Origin: Euryarchaeota archaeon UBA121
GTDB lineage: Archaea; Thermoplasmatota; Poseidoniia; Poseidoniales; Thalassarchaeaceae
DNA: 52,587 nt
Direction: 5' to 3'
NCBI GenBank assembly: GCA_002499865.1
Contig: DANL01000026.1
Span: 1 to 52,587 of the forward strand
The notes under the pieces were generated by a model that saw nothing but the letters and a program-made list of their open reading frames with translations, was not told where the DNA came from and made no database searches. Position 1 is the stretch's first letter; each line of letters starts with the position of its first letter. The translations under genes were made by a program, and so were the position numbers. This document shows, piece after piece, positions 11,301 to 17,340 of this stretch.

Positions 11301-11364
11301 AGAGATCGATCAATTAGAGGAAGTTCCACTAAGGTCCAAAGGAAAAATAATTGATGATCAGTAG
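2392..11364 (+). CDS. Giant surface protein: Ca-binding repeats, degenerate transglutaminase-like domain, Ig-like repeats, DUF4129-like tail
   Basis: Up to 2990 residues. The start is uncertain: GTG 2392, GTG 2401 (four bases after a GGTGAG ribosome-binding motif at 2391-2396) or ATG 2434, which begins a good signal peptide (MSARKHRSAITFSLLMLL). Residues about 50-780 carry many DxDGDGxxD calcium-binding (thrombospondin type 3-like) repeats. Residues about 940-1050 match a transglutaminase core: the cysteine is kept in GSCDQFTSLFAVMLR (C974), but the usual HAWVEV reads SSWVEV (S1016) and the usual final Asp position reads FEACP (E1040). Residues about 1080-2800 hold at least eleven Ig-like or carboxypeptidase-regulatory-like domains, each with a phrase such as DxNGxF followed by P. 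A membrane helix lies near 2840-2862. The cytoplasmic end (about 2885-2970) resembles DUF4129 (LAGVFSYTAELL, REFEMAIRSALP, RIFEEARYS). Transglutaminase plus DUF4129 is a known pairing in TgpA-like proteins. The role is probably adhesion or scaffolding rather than catalysis. Confidence 0.9.
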   Translation: MSSVGSIVNLSKDAMSARKHRSAITFSLLMLLSSYSALEFSAWEALASSDQDGDGLSYGLEFYINTQPQDWDSDNDGLPDGWEWQYGLNPLSQNGDNGSTGDPDGDAFTNLNEYQYSIPSGWDLPSTPNVLDNGVWWNGTVPVRDWDEESAMQLIQGLNSDGADEDPRGNICFNTFDDDKDGMVDNFDGDGDGDANCSSDDDDGDGIADEDPDGWDTDGDGMPDGWEAANGLDPTSNSNMDGTFGDPDGDGLINLKEYVNPAWGTRNGSTTPPTQYFRPGPLAMTATESPCNPVLSLGPGGCQFLTAEVDGITSTDPQSNDTDGDGLNDSYEALILLTDPTSVDTDSDGIEDGVEVNGQYGDPPQASDPRNNNTDGDQFDDGEEDLNGNGIVDMNETDPTRIEDAGDFDGDGIQNWEENMTCTLWNVFDTDGGGVSDGDEILPFHNSDPCLSEQELTLQIVGWDAVTSSLTLNSTSELDQSPLDWRQTDAPMAYYVQSNGTLVEFRFESIDSDALRSVNVDLPANTSTVLFTNFSWCWNATIGAVNDPICDDDYSDSDGDGLADWEEYLSTWGFPTNPNLVDTDSDGVDDLDEILNGTDPLDPCENLLDSDGDGLNNYFENTTGCVVSFPGMGGNFTNDTYFTLWNLSDTDNGGVTDFQEYIDGTNPQDNPNDDRNPVDTDGDGIPDTIENSTGTDWRDPDTDGGGIPDGQECTSDYWDGQCEDSPNNPWDPSDDISPNSIYLYATNQSSILNPENTIYWRWHTYDQYTGISWGVNTSLVGNTEMTPGFSTTQGVSDQQFWDNSTLMGWEISYRGPGVADVGEELILPHNTVNFTGWTDPTAGLNFSNFTRDIIVDGSSIDTMFITTPQVNITQAIRDNSTVFTGTDYATDLPPFFTSRGNMNEFVSGITQSIINDSGALSAWDKVSAIADFISDGNDTITFLRNNNGTNVPSGLEEESDMAYWILNNSFEGSCDQFTSLFAVMLRTADIPVRKVTGFSGGYWNGEAFEVYGKDFSSWVEVHLQTNQNLGNADLGWIPFEACPAMSLVEVTNESWGPLWLDRDLSGQSIWMNGTLRFSDNQTSVAGVGVEMYLVESNMTDQIPGLAAVSQHLVGTAVTDSNGSFNITGMPTEAVNPGNSSLVIMTKTLDYVGSQGIFSGWNVNVTDDITLTISEPRPLTEPKIGIGVNTTITGSVSLENIPYNDISMIDSMQILMNYTTSQDGPVSLISSIGPGGYFEFSVSINESEQEGLIPATLDYTGWHQFDLNNASGPVFHIRPSSETINLNLTQAPNLTISLEGQGLNNTLLEINNRIYLNGTALSKSETPESLNGTLTLQMRRSGTNAPFQTLNSWYLNDSDWLSNPGQFAVNWTFLDSDVPIPAGLVEIRYQYLADQLFAKDETTVIDQHGIKSYIVFNYTMIPAPKGSTSDILVSLSDHTGAEITTFPGFFSLSVNDTEVWNISDPDVPKIVPSWSPSLLTPAGDYSWVLSYNGSTWISPNQTTDNVRIQGRASPIFNLGTEWVPMGNSTWISGSVIDSDLNSTVLGNNTSVSLFLDVPSSLPAGPDGNPLPPDRYALGSEWLDTTTGEYNISFSMPSGIGSGVYQAILVLDFEKNSPGGIPYFFDPATENSLDIGIQTMFDVQATNTSAIVVAGENLTASATVRDLESNERLSNATVEIYFDWGGPLQQLMNTSVTGNDGVVEFQSTIPSDAPPGYYDVLILAPDDLTDSLETQDAGRWLANESYMNLTVQVASNVRIDNSPLPEVTAGQSFLVTGKVMDSFDINRTVSGPVSIEIFFLNDPSEKLVTGFATSPNGTFSISVPTDPLGDGVSNGLKTVVVSVENGSSPFYLTGTGSDSILVRGVVQFIDRVPLINTIVDRGSSVSFGAKLVESSNNDREIAGMNVSAKFHDTWMTSEISSNSGGYVNFSFDVPHSHPLGAISVMLMFNGTNGTETLHTSFTYINTIIVRSPTSISFSPITANPTAGDFLDVSGNLTSSNGSGIVDRSGNPLSPSLTFVIDNVSTGFSVSGGAVDPNGSWSARIFLDMTFPRGTHNISATYTPTVNYYSSSSSNGTFDSRGFSMISIINPTDLDPDARTIRGDPSDLNISIMDNAGENVGNVEVKILVDGLETWSGFTDSNGLINTSLSTDPNRDPGPMTVTAVFDGINGTTGLSGDQTWTRIIILAPTVIEVSNISGSAVAGERVIFSGTLLDEYGLPLVEDGSTKGGVVHLYIDGIDVGPLYIDISNSTSGTWEITYDLPLDTDYGQHTFSIEFLGGFTWVDPMGQGDSLNPEYYLSSIVTSPFNVTQTSQVVLTTPQGEIDRNELLLIEGILTDGAGRPLPNRTLDAYMNGQMLTSLNVDGNGSFSLFFPVPSDMPLGPREVTLLFQGEEFILGSNSTTIFTVFSPTTLTVEDPIPVAVGDVLNLRGDVRDNLPDGWLSNHSLQIFVDGILIGTTVTEEDGSWHLSWVVSEFLDVGVHPVTVISPDQGYYRQTSVETNLTIAYHTTITLNVENSVATRGGTWSFSGRLYDSDTPGTPGLENRDISFLLDGIEILVVTTGADGTFSFTHELGYSISRGEHLVSVNFYGEELYLSDSTNTTVFSRADINVEILLISDEVVRSDETRPIRVRGRVLEIGGDGNTMEEMEMSLLWEGSLEPNAIISWDQATGQFLITSNAKTYMPPGNSIFTIDVEPDAERFLNGASIEFDLQILVSVDFEFIPDKIFIERGQSKISGKINVTASDDNRAPPVEGVSITARLTNDTHNLFTVVGMTDVNGIFNYQFESFHDEHSFWDRDFWGELKIEFSSDSDIIDPVNATQLAQFSEVNINYQAEASDSLLRPAIISILLVAFMIGVSALVVTIRNRKKAAIDELAGVFSYTAELLAAGDEVREAIFNCYEGLCKILMSRGFLRRDFETVREFEMAIRSALPISEQALLSLDRIFEEARYSSHVLGNQHRESAQMALNSVLQEIDQLEEVPLRSKGKIIDDQ

Positions 11365-11831
11365 TTGAAGGTGATCTTCAACCTATCTCCGTCCCAGAAA
11401 GCCTCATTCAAGGAAGTTCCAGTTGGTAGCTTGAATGACTCGATCCTGCCTCCAAATTTTTCTGGAGCAACTAATCTGATTAACTGCCCTGATTCTGTAG
11501 TCGCCTCTAGAAGAAGCACCTCTTCTCTGACAGACTTCGATAGAGGTATCTCCAATCCTTCCCCGAGGGACTCAGAACCTATTGCAGTAACTCTATCTTC
11601 AAAGGATTTAATCGAGCCAAAACCGCCTAATGAATCGTTCCCAGGAATCAATACCTTTTTTGTGGATCTTTCATGATTATCAATCACTTCTGTCATGTGA
11701 GGAATATCAGAAAAGAATCTTTGATGTGATGACGAGGCATCAGAATCCAAGCCATCACCTGATCCTGAAAGTTTGGGTATCGGAGGAACATTACCATCCT
11801 CCGCCCCAATCGAAACTTTGACCCACTCCAT
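11358..11831 (-). CDS. Small conserved-looking protein, possibly Hsp20/p23-like
   Basis: 157 residues, starting with ATG at 11831 (MEWVKVSIGAEDG). The first third is Ser/Gly/Asp-rich and probably disordered. The last 80-90 residues are beta-rich and end with ESFKLPTGTSLNEAFWDGDR followed by LKIT. This resembles the end of alpha-crystallin/Hsp20 domains, where an I-x-LP strand is followed by A-x-x-x-x-G-x-L-x-I. The match is weak and no family is claimed firmly. The gene lies 40 bases downstream of the helicase gene on the same strand and could be co-transcribed with it. Its TGA stop overlaps the last seven bases of the giant gene on the opposite strand. No clear ribosome binding site was seen. 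Confidence 0.7.
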   Translation of the reverse strand: MEWVKVSIGAEDGNVPPIPKLSGSGDGLDSDASSSHQRFFSDIPHMTEVIDNHERSTKKVLIPGNDSLGGFGSIKSFEDRVTAIGSESLGEGLEIPLSKSVREEVLLLEATTESGQLIRLVAPEKFGGRIESFKLPTGTSLNEAFWDGDRLKITFNY

Positions 11832-11871
11832 GAGCTACGGAAGAGATGGTCTGGCATGAACCCATTGCTCA

Positions 11872-13869
11872 CTAGATCTCAAAGAACGCCTTTACTCTCT
11901 CTGCAGTTCTGGAAGGGTTCGAGGTTTGGATCTTCATCATTGTAGGCATACAATCACTCACCCGGCGCTCCAATATTCTATTCTCTAATAATACAATTAT
12001 CGCCCTATCTTCCTTCTTCCTTATTGGCCGTCCAAGGGCTTGAAGAACACTATTGACGGCGGGTTGGAGACTGGCATATTTCCAGGCTCTATTTCTATCA
12101 AATTTCTTAGTAAAGTACTCTATCAAAGAATCCTGCTTGGCACTAGGCGGGGCAAGTGGAAGGCCTATGCAAACTAATGCATCTAGGACATTATCTGAAT
12201 AGTCGACTCCCTCTGAAAGCTTACCGTTTAGGACTCCAAAGATTACAGCTCCTCCCATCTCTTTCTGTTCATAGAGTTTTGAAATCATAGATTCTACGCC
12301 ACCCTTACTCATTCTTTGCTCTTCCTTGAGAATTTTTTTACTACTCCATCCCAAATTTACGAAATCTGAATGTATTCTTTCCAACATAGTATAGCTGGGT
12401 GCGAAGATGGCAACATTTCCATTTGTATTCTCAATAACTGCTCTGACGTGTTGTCCTATGATAGGGATACTTCTTTCACGCTCAGTGAACTTACTAGTTA
12501 CATCACTCGCGATTAGCACCGGCCTATTTTCAACTGGAAAGTCTGATGAATATATCTTGCATACTGACCTCTTCGCAGGTATGCCTAGTATCTCTGAATA
12601 CATCATAGGAGGGAAGAGCGTCCCAGACATCAGAATCGATCCACGACAACTCTCAAACACCGATTTCCCTACTACGCTCGGATCAAGAAGATGGCAAGTA
12701 ATTCGAGGAATATCGAGAAGCTCGTCAAATACCAAAGACAAAGCAGAACTGCTTCTGAATCTTATACAAATTTCTAGCATCTCAGCTATTCTGGTACAAT
12801 CATTCTGCTCTTCGTCATCAGAATCTTCTTCCTCGTCTATTGTCACAGAGAATAAACGCCTAACCATCAACAAAATTCTAGATATATCGTCATCATCATC
12901 TTCATCTAGTACTCCTTCAGTTGCCTTATAGAATACATCTAGGAAATCTTGAGTAGGCACCCTCATATCGTCTCCTTTAGTCATCCCATTCTCCTCCTTC
13001 CTTTGTTCCAGCCAATTCATCATAGGTGCCTGTAGTGACTTAACCTGCATTTCTAGTTGCCTCGCATCTCTAAGTTGCCCAGATTCGGGCAAGTCTAGTT
13101 CAGAATTAGCCTTCTCTAAATTTCCCTTATACTCCTCTATATCATCCAGCGCCCTTCTAAAAACGTCATCGGTAACCCTTCTTTCTAATCCACTCCTAAT
13201 TCTATCAGGTAGGTTGTGAGCTTCATCTACAATTAGAATTGAGTTTTCCAATTCAATGCCCATTGCAGGTAGGGATGCCTCCCTCACTCCTTCTACGAAA
13301 ACATGATTGTAGTCGCATACAAGAATGTCTACATGAGCTGCCGCCATTCTGGCCGTGGCCCAAGAGCAAACCTTTCTAGATCTACCATATTTTACATTCC
13401 AGTCAACATGTCTAGGTTGTTCAAGTAACTTCTTTCTCAGGTCTGAGCGCCTAGACTTACGAGTTTCCTCAACTATGTCTCCTTCACAACTACATTTTCC
13501 TGTAGAACGATCCACATATTCACACATCGCTTCCCTACCGATAATATCTATCAGTGAAATTTTTGGTACCCCATCTGGTATCCTAGAGTTAATTTGACGA
13601 ACAGTATCAACTACTATTCTATGTTGAGACTGCCTCCCTGTCATGAAAATTATCTTCGGTTTTTCAGTAGCCAGATTATTGTCAAATGACGCTTGGAGTG
13701 CTGAAGCGAGCGCCGCGGCTGTCTTACCTATCCCAGTAGGAGCGGCCGCTAAGAGGAAGCCTCCTTCAGTAAGAGTATCAATCCCATCTGAAATCATCTC
13801 AAACTGAGATTTTCTGGCTACTTCATGAGCGAAAAATATGCCAGAATTACGCACGGCACCATCACTCAT
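11872..13869 (-). CDS. ATP-dependent DNA helicase, XPD/DinG (Rad3) family, FeS type
   Basis: 665 residues, ATG at 13869. Superfamily 2 helicase motifs appear in order: Walker A AAAPTGIGKTA (about 41-51), DEAH box ILIVDEAHNLPDR (DEAH 215-218) and the C-terminal arginine-finger motif QALGRPIRKKEDRAI. Four cysteines between motifs I and II (C116, C126, C128, C168) are placed as expected for the 4Fe4S cluster of XPD, although the spacing C-x9-C-x-C is compressed. The family unwinds DNA 5' to 3', using the cluster domain to separate strands, in repair or lesion verification. An acidic insert of about 25 residues rich in D/E (about 330-355) looks linker-like. It follows the ribbon-helix-helix gene on the same strand with a possible tiny gene between. 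The family call is confident; XPD versus DinG-like is less sure. Confidence 0.93.
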   Translation of the reverse strand: MSDGAVRNSGIFFAHEVARKSQFEMISDGIDTLTEGGFLLAAAPTGIGKTAAALASALQASFDNNLATEKPKIIFMTGRQSQHRIVVDTVRQINSRIPDGVPKISLIDIIGREAMCEYVDRSTGKCSCEGDIVEETRKSRRSDLRKKLLEQPRHVDWNVKYGRSRKVCSWATARMAAAHVDILVCDYNHVFVEGVREASLPAMGIELENSILIVDEAHNLPDRIRSGLERRVTDDVFRRALDDIEEYKGNLEKANSELDLPESGQLRDARQLEMQVKSLQAPMMNWLEQRKEENGMTKGDDMRVPTQDFLDVFYKATEGVLDEDDDDDISRILLMVRRLFSVTIDEEEDSDDEEQNDCTRIAEMLEICIRFRSSSALSLVFDELLDIPRITCHLLDPSVVGKSVFESCRGSILMSGTLFPPMMYSEILGIPAKRSVCKIYSSDFPVENRPVLIASDVTSKFTERERSIPIIGQHVRAVIENTNGNVAIFAPSYTMLERIHSDFVNLGWSSKKILKEEQRMSKGGVESMISKLYEQKEMGGAVIFGVLNGKLSEGVDYSDNVLDALVCIGLPLAPPSAKQDSLIEYFTKKFDRNRAWKYASLQPAVNSVLQALGRPIRKKEDRAIIVLLENRILERRVSDCMPTMMKIQTSNPSRTAERVKAFFEI

Positions 13870-13918
13870 ACCTTTACCGAGAAAAGGACGACCAAGAAGA
13901 TTGGGTAGCCATCAATCA

Positions 13919-14026
13919 CTAGAAACCGTTTCTTAGAGCTTTGATCGCCCTATCTCTGAGTCCATTTAGGCCGTAATATTTGGGTGCGAGGGGGCCATCA
14001 GGCCCCCCCGCGGTGGTTCCGTGCAT
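13919..14026 (-). CDS. Possible 35-residue protein between the RHH regulator and the helicase
   Basis: A frame from ATG 14026 to TAG 13919 encodes a basic peptide that begins MHGTTAGGPDGPLAP and ends GLRDRAIKALRNGF. A GTGAGG-like motif lies just upstream, and the frame starts 26 bases after the regulator's stop on the same strand. The second half would form an amphipathic basic helix. It is too short to recognise. The GC-rich inverted repeat at 13990-14007 lies inside it and encodes the Gly/Pro stretch, so the frame could be chance over a structured RNA. This is an inference only. Confidence 0.35.
   Translation of the reverse strand: MHGTTAGGPDGPLAPKYYGLNGLRDRAIKALRNGF
13990..14007. repeat. 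GC-rich perfect inverted repeat (7-bp arms, 4-base loop)
   Basis: GGGGGCC at 13990-13996 and GGCCCCC at 14001-14007 flank ATCA, giving a strong hairpin in the 183-base interval between the helicase start and the regulator's stop. No T-run follows on the minus strand, so it is not a classical intrinsic terminator. It could be an mRNA processing or stability element, or part of the small frame at 13919-14026. A hairpin with the same GGCCCCC and GGGGGCC arms occurs at 51375-51391. Confidence 0.6.
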
Positions 14027-14052
14027 CCCATCCTCACACATTTTCCCTCGCC

Positions 14053-14421
14053 TCATATAGCGTTTGAATCATCATTGCTTCTTTCTCTCAGTTCATTCAT
14101 TCTGGAATAAATTAAATCTGTAACTTTAGCATCTTCAAGAGTAACAATTCTGATATGTTCCCTGGCCGCCTGCCTCAAAACCGAGTCGGGTTTTTCTCCA
14201 TGCAACTTGCAGAAATCTTCCATCCTAGAACTTAGATCCGGCCCTAGTTTAACTTCTACTCTATCGCCACTAATGTGATGCTCATCAGAGAGGTATTTCC
14301 TAACCGCTGTTCGGATTACATCGGAACGATTTCTCATTCCATCCAAGCCAACTAATTGATCTAGCTCCAGAAGATGATCTTCGGGTATTCTCAACGAAAC
14401 CATTGGGCTGTGACCGGACAT
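14053..14421 (-). CDS. Ribbon-helix-helix (CopG-like) transcriptional regulator, apparently two RHH motifs
   Basis: 122 residues, ATG at 14421. Residues about 6-45 form a typical RHH unit: strand MVSLRIPEDHL, then two helices around RNRSDVIRTAVRKYL. Residues about 54-95 repeat the pattern: strand VEVKLGPDL, helix SSRMEDFCKLHG, helix KPDSVLRQAAREHI. RHH proteins normally dimerise to build one DNA-binding unit, so a tandem copy could bind DNA as a single chain or as a higher-order complex. No metal-binding ACT domain of the NikR type is seen. The gene is divergent from the HD phosphohydrolase gene, and an AATTGTA-type palindrome in the shared interval (14485-14499, with a half-site at 14463-14469) is a candidate operator. 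The RHH call is confident; target and ligand are unknown. Confidence 0.85.
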   Translation of the reverse strand: MSGHSPMVSLRIPEDHLLELDQLVGLDGMRNRSDVIRTAVRKYLSDEHHISGDRVEVKLGPDLSSRMEDFCKLHGEKPDSVLRQAAREHIRIVTLEDAKVTDLIYSRMNELRERSNDDSNAI

Positions 14422-14462
14422 ACTGGCTACCTTCTAGTCCGTCGAAAGGGGAGGGGGGTATT

Positions 14463-14499
14463 AATTGTATCTCAAATGAAATGCAATTGTATTACAATT
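14463..14499. promoter_or_regulatory. Candidate operator: AATTGTA palindrome plus an extra half-site
   Basis: AATTGTATTACAATT at 14485-14499 is a perfect palindrome around a central T. A third AATTGTA lies at 14463-14469, 22 bases away (two helical turns). The element sits in the 141-base divergent interval between the RHH regulator and the HD gene, where an RHH autoregulator would be expected to bind. Being AT-rich it may overlap promoter TATA elements. The link to the regulator is inference. Confidence 0.5.
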
Positions 14500-14562
14500 A
14501 TCTGCAATAAGATCAGCAGTTGCATTAAGGAGGGGCACACTCTCGCATATACCGGGCTTGCA

Positions 14563-15879
14563 ATGAAAACAATCAATGACGCAATCCATGGACAGTTCAG
14601 GATTGACGGAGTCAGAGAGGAGCTCCTCAAAACCCCTGAGATGAATAAGCTAAGTCACATCAAACAACTCGGACTAGCACATTTAGTATTCCCGGGGGCG
14701 CACCATACCCGCTTTGAGCACTCCCTCGGCGTATCGCATGTTGCTAGTATGATGGCAGAATCTCTCGGACTCGATAGTTATGAGACCGATGCAGTAAGCG
14801 TAGCGGCACTATTGCATGATGTAGGGCACGGACCATATTCTCATACATTGGAGCATATCTTACACGAGAGAGGTGGTTTAGATCACATGTCAATTACAGA
14901 GGGAATAATTCTTGGGGACTATGATGTACTAAGGGATGGCGAAGACTCTTCAATTCAGAAGAGAGTAATCGTTCCCGAGATTCTTGAGAATCATGGCATA
15001 GATCCTAAGGAGGTCGCCGGCCTAATCAGAGGTCCAGGTGCCATGGGTTCAGAGAGAAATCTTCTTTCATGGTCCGAAGGGAGAACAAATTTTGTTCAAA
15101 ACGACAAGACCATGGCTCACCTAATTCACGGCCCTGTAGATTGCGATCAAATTGATTACCTTCTTAGAGACTCACACTTTACTGGCGTAAAGCATGGCGT
15201 AATAGATCACAGAAGGCTAATAATGTGCCTAGAAAGACATGGAGGCGATATTTCAGTGGAAGAAGGAGGCCTCCCTGCTCTAGAAGGAATGCTAGTAGCA
15301 AGGGGTCTGATGTACAGTGCAGTATATTTCCATCGGGTCACCAGAGTTACCGAGGTAATGCTTTCAAGGGCAGTAGAGCGAAGTGAAGAAAACACCCCAG
15401 ATTCTTTTGATCTCCAGAGGAGAGTGGACGCTGAGATTTGGCAAGTTCTGCATGAGGCGGGTGATTTCGCCAGAGATATGATTAGGAGACTCAAGTATAG
15501 ACAACTCCTGAAAGTATGCTTATCCAGGAGAAGGCAAGATCTAAGTGAAGAAGATATCAATTTACTAGCAGAACTTGCTTCTAATTCTAATAAGAGAAGG
15601 GAATTTGAGGACGAGATTGCTAGGAGATCGGGTCTGGAGCCTGGTTACGTTGCCATAGACGTACCAAACATCAAGCTGTTACTAGCTGAGCCAAGAATGT
15701 CCCAGGTCGATATTAGAATTATTGGCGATGATGGGAGAACTAGATGGTTGAGGGAACATACTCCAATTGCTGAGGCACTCAGAAACAGACAGGTTAGTCA
15801 GGCCGTATTCTATGTCATGACCTTGCCAGGATATGAAGACAAGGTTTCACAAGTATCGGAGAGTATTCTATTCTCTTGA
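14563..15879 (+). CDS. HD-domain phosphohydrolase, SAMHD1/COG1078-like (probable dNTPase)
   Basis: 438 residues from ATG 14563 (MKTINDAIHGQFRIDG). A longer frame reaches back into the regulator gene but lacks family similarity before this Met. HD-superfamily metal ligands are visible: HHTRFEHSLGV (H53), ALLHDVGHGPYSH (H85-D86) and the later Asp in HGPVDCDQIDYLLRD. The block KQLGLAHLVFPGAHHTRFEH matches the SAMHD1/dGTPase-like family, which splits dNTPs into deoxynucleoside and triphosphate. The usual role is dNTP pool control. Related enzymes serve in antiviral defence in other organisms, but nothing here shows that. It is divergent from the RHH regulator and 105 bases upstream of glutamate dehydrogenase. 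The substrate is not determinable from sequence alone. Confidence 0.88.
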   Translation: MKTINDAIHGQFRIDGVREELLKTPEMNKLSHIKQLGLAHLVFPGAHHTRFEHSLGVSHVASMMAESLGLDSYETDAVSVAALLHDVGHGPYSHTLEHILHERGGLDHMSITEGIILGDYDVLRDGEDSSIQKRVIVPEILENHGIDPKEVAGLIRGPGAMGSERNLLSWSEGRTNFVQNDKTMAHLIHGPVDCDQIDYLLRDSHFTGVKHGVIDHRRLIMCLERHGGDISVEEGGLPALEGMLVARGLMYSAVYFHRVTRVTEVMLSRAVERSEENTPDSFDLQRRVDAEIWQVLHEAGDFARDMIRRLKYRQLLKVCLSRRRQDLSEEDINLLAELASNSNKRREFEDEIARRSGLEPGYVAIDVPNIKLLLAEPRMSQVDIRIIGDDGRTRWLREHTPIAEALRNRQVSQAVFYVMTLPGYEDKVSQVSESILFS

Positions 15880-15984
15880 TTGATGCTTTCAAGCACTTCC
15901 TGTTGGGACATGATTCAAAAGGGTAAGTCCACTCGGACAGTCAGCGGGAATAAAAAAAGTAATTTTCAACCGCTGGTGAGTGCT

Positions 15985-17340
15985 ATGGATAGCAGAATTA
16001 AATCAGTATATGACAGCGTAATTGCAAGAGACCCGAACCAACCTGAGTTTCATCAGGCAGTTGAGGAGGTCCTCGAGAGTCTTTCTCCAGTAATAGAGGA
16101 ATACCCCGAGTACATGCCCGTAATTGAGGCAATGGTAGAGGCTGAAAGAATTATTCAGTTCAGAGTCCCCTGGTATGATGATAATGGAAACCTCAATGTA
16201 AATAGGGGATTCAGAATTCAAATGAGTAGCTCTATCGGGCCTTACAAAGGTGGCCTTAGGTTCCATCCAAGTGTAAATCAATCCATATTGAAATTCTTAG
16301 CTTTCGAGCAGGTCTTCAAAAATAGCCTTACTGGATTGCCTATGGGAGGTGGAAAGGGAGGCTCTGACTTCAACCCAAAGGGCAAGTCGGACTCTGAAGT
16401 AATGAGATTCTGTCAGTCTTTTATGATGGAATTATGGAGGCATATTGGTGCTGATTTAGATGTCCCAGCTGGAGATATTGGTGTCGGGGGACGAGAGATA
16501 GGGTATATGTTTGGAATGTACAAGAAACTAGCCAACGAGTTCACGGGCGTCCTAACCGGAAAGGGGAGGTCTTACGGGGGCTCCCTAATTAGGCCAGAAG
16601 CTACAGGATATGGGTTAGTTTACTTCGCACGTGAGATGCTTGCGACAACTGGAAGAACTTTCGAAGGAGCGACTGTCTCAATTTCAGGTTCTGGAAATGT
16701 AGCCCAGTTTGCTTGCGAGAAGGTACTCGACCTTGGAGGCAAGCCAGTTACTATGTCCGACTCCAGTGGATGGATTCATGATCCTTCAGGAATTGATCGA
16801 GAGAAGTTAGATTGGATTATGGATCTAAAGAATAATCGAAGAGGAAGAATTTCTGAGTATGCAGATAACTTCGATGGTGTCGAGTTTAACCCATCCGAGC
16901 CCGAGCCGACTCCCAACGGACTATGGGGAGTAAATGTTGACGTCGCTCTTCCCTGTGCCACTCAAAATGAGCTAAACGGATCTGAAGCAGAAATGCTGGT
17001 CGCAAACAAGGTGATCGCCGTTGCAGAAGGCGCGAATATGCCTTGCACTCCAGAAGCCGTCGAAGTATTCATCAAAAATGGAATTCTTTTCGCTCCAGGA
17101 AAGGCATCCAACGCAGGTGGGGTAGCCACTTCCGGACTTGAAATGAGTCAGAACAGTCTCAGATTATCTTGGACTCGTGAAGAGGTCGACTCCAGGCTAG
17201 ATGCCATAATGGTCGATATCCACAAGAATGCATATGAAACCGCTGAAAGATTCGGAATGCCTGGAAACTACGTTGCCGGTGCAAATATAGCAGGATTCCT
17301 CAAAGTCGCAGAAGCTATGACTTCACAGGGAATGATCTAG
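15985..17340 (+). CDS. gdhA: NADP-type glutamate dehydrogenase
   Basis: 451 residues from ATG 15985. GGTGAG at 15975-15980 gives a four-base spacing; GTG at 15976 is an in-frame alternative. It interconverts glutamate and 2-oxoglutarate plus ammonia. The protein closely follows the hexameric bacterial gdhA pattern: SSIGPYKGGLRFHPSVN, LPMGGGKGGSDFNPKGKS (catalytic Lys region), DVPAGDIGVGGREIGYM, the Rossmann loop ISGSGNVAQFA, and the end block APGKASNAGGVATSGLEMSQ. Length matches the family (about 447). An AT-rich stretch (AATAAAAAAAG, about 15949-15959) is a weak TATA candidate. Its TAG stop shares the bases CTAG with the stop of the convergent ABC ATPase. Coenzyme preference is inferred from subfamily resemblance. 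Confidence 0.95.
   Translation: MDSRIKSVYDSVIARDPNQPEFHQAVEEVLESLSPVIEEYPEYMPVIEAMVEAERIIQFRVPWYDDNGNLNVNRGFRIQMSSSIGPYKGGLRFHPSVNQSILKFLAFEQVFKNSLTGLPMGGGKGGSDFNPKGKSDSEVMRFCQSFMMELWRHIGADLDVPAGDIGVGGREIGYMFGMYKKLANEFTGVLTGKGRSYGGSLIRPEATGYGLVYFAREMLATTGRTFEGATVSISGSGNVAQFACEKVLDLGGKPVTMSDSSGWIHDPSGIDREKLDWIMDLKNNRRGRISEYADNFDGVEFNPSEPEPTPNGLWGVNVDVALPCATQNELNGSEAEMLVANKVIAVAEGANMPCTPEAVEVFIKNGILFAPGKASNAGGVATSGLEMSQNSLRLSWTREEVDSRLDAIMVDIHKNAYETAERFGMPGNYVAGANIAGFLKVAEAMTSQGMI

Noticed and set aside
12407..12931. 174-codon plus-strand frame inside the helicase gene
   Set aside because: Antisense to the helicase; the poly-Ser runs are the reverse complement of the helicase's acidic insert.
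14563..15879. HD enzyme plus regulator as a phage-defence dNTPase island
   Set aside because: No other defence gene, mobile element or composition change lies nearby; housekeeping dNTP control explains it equally well.
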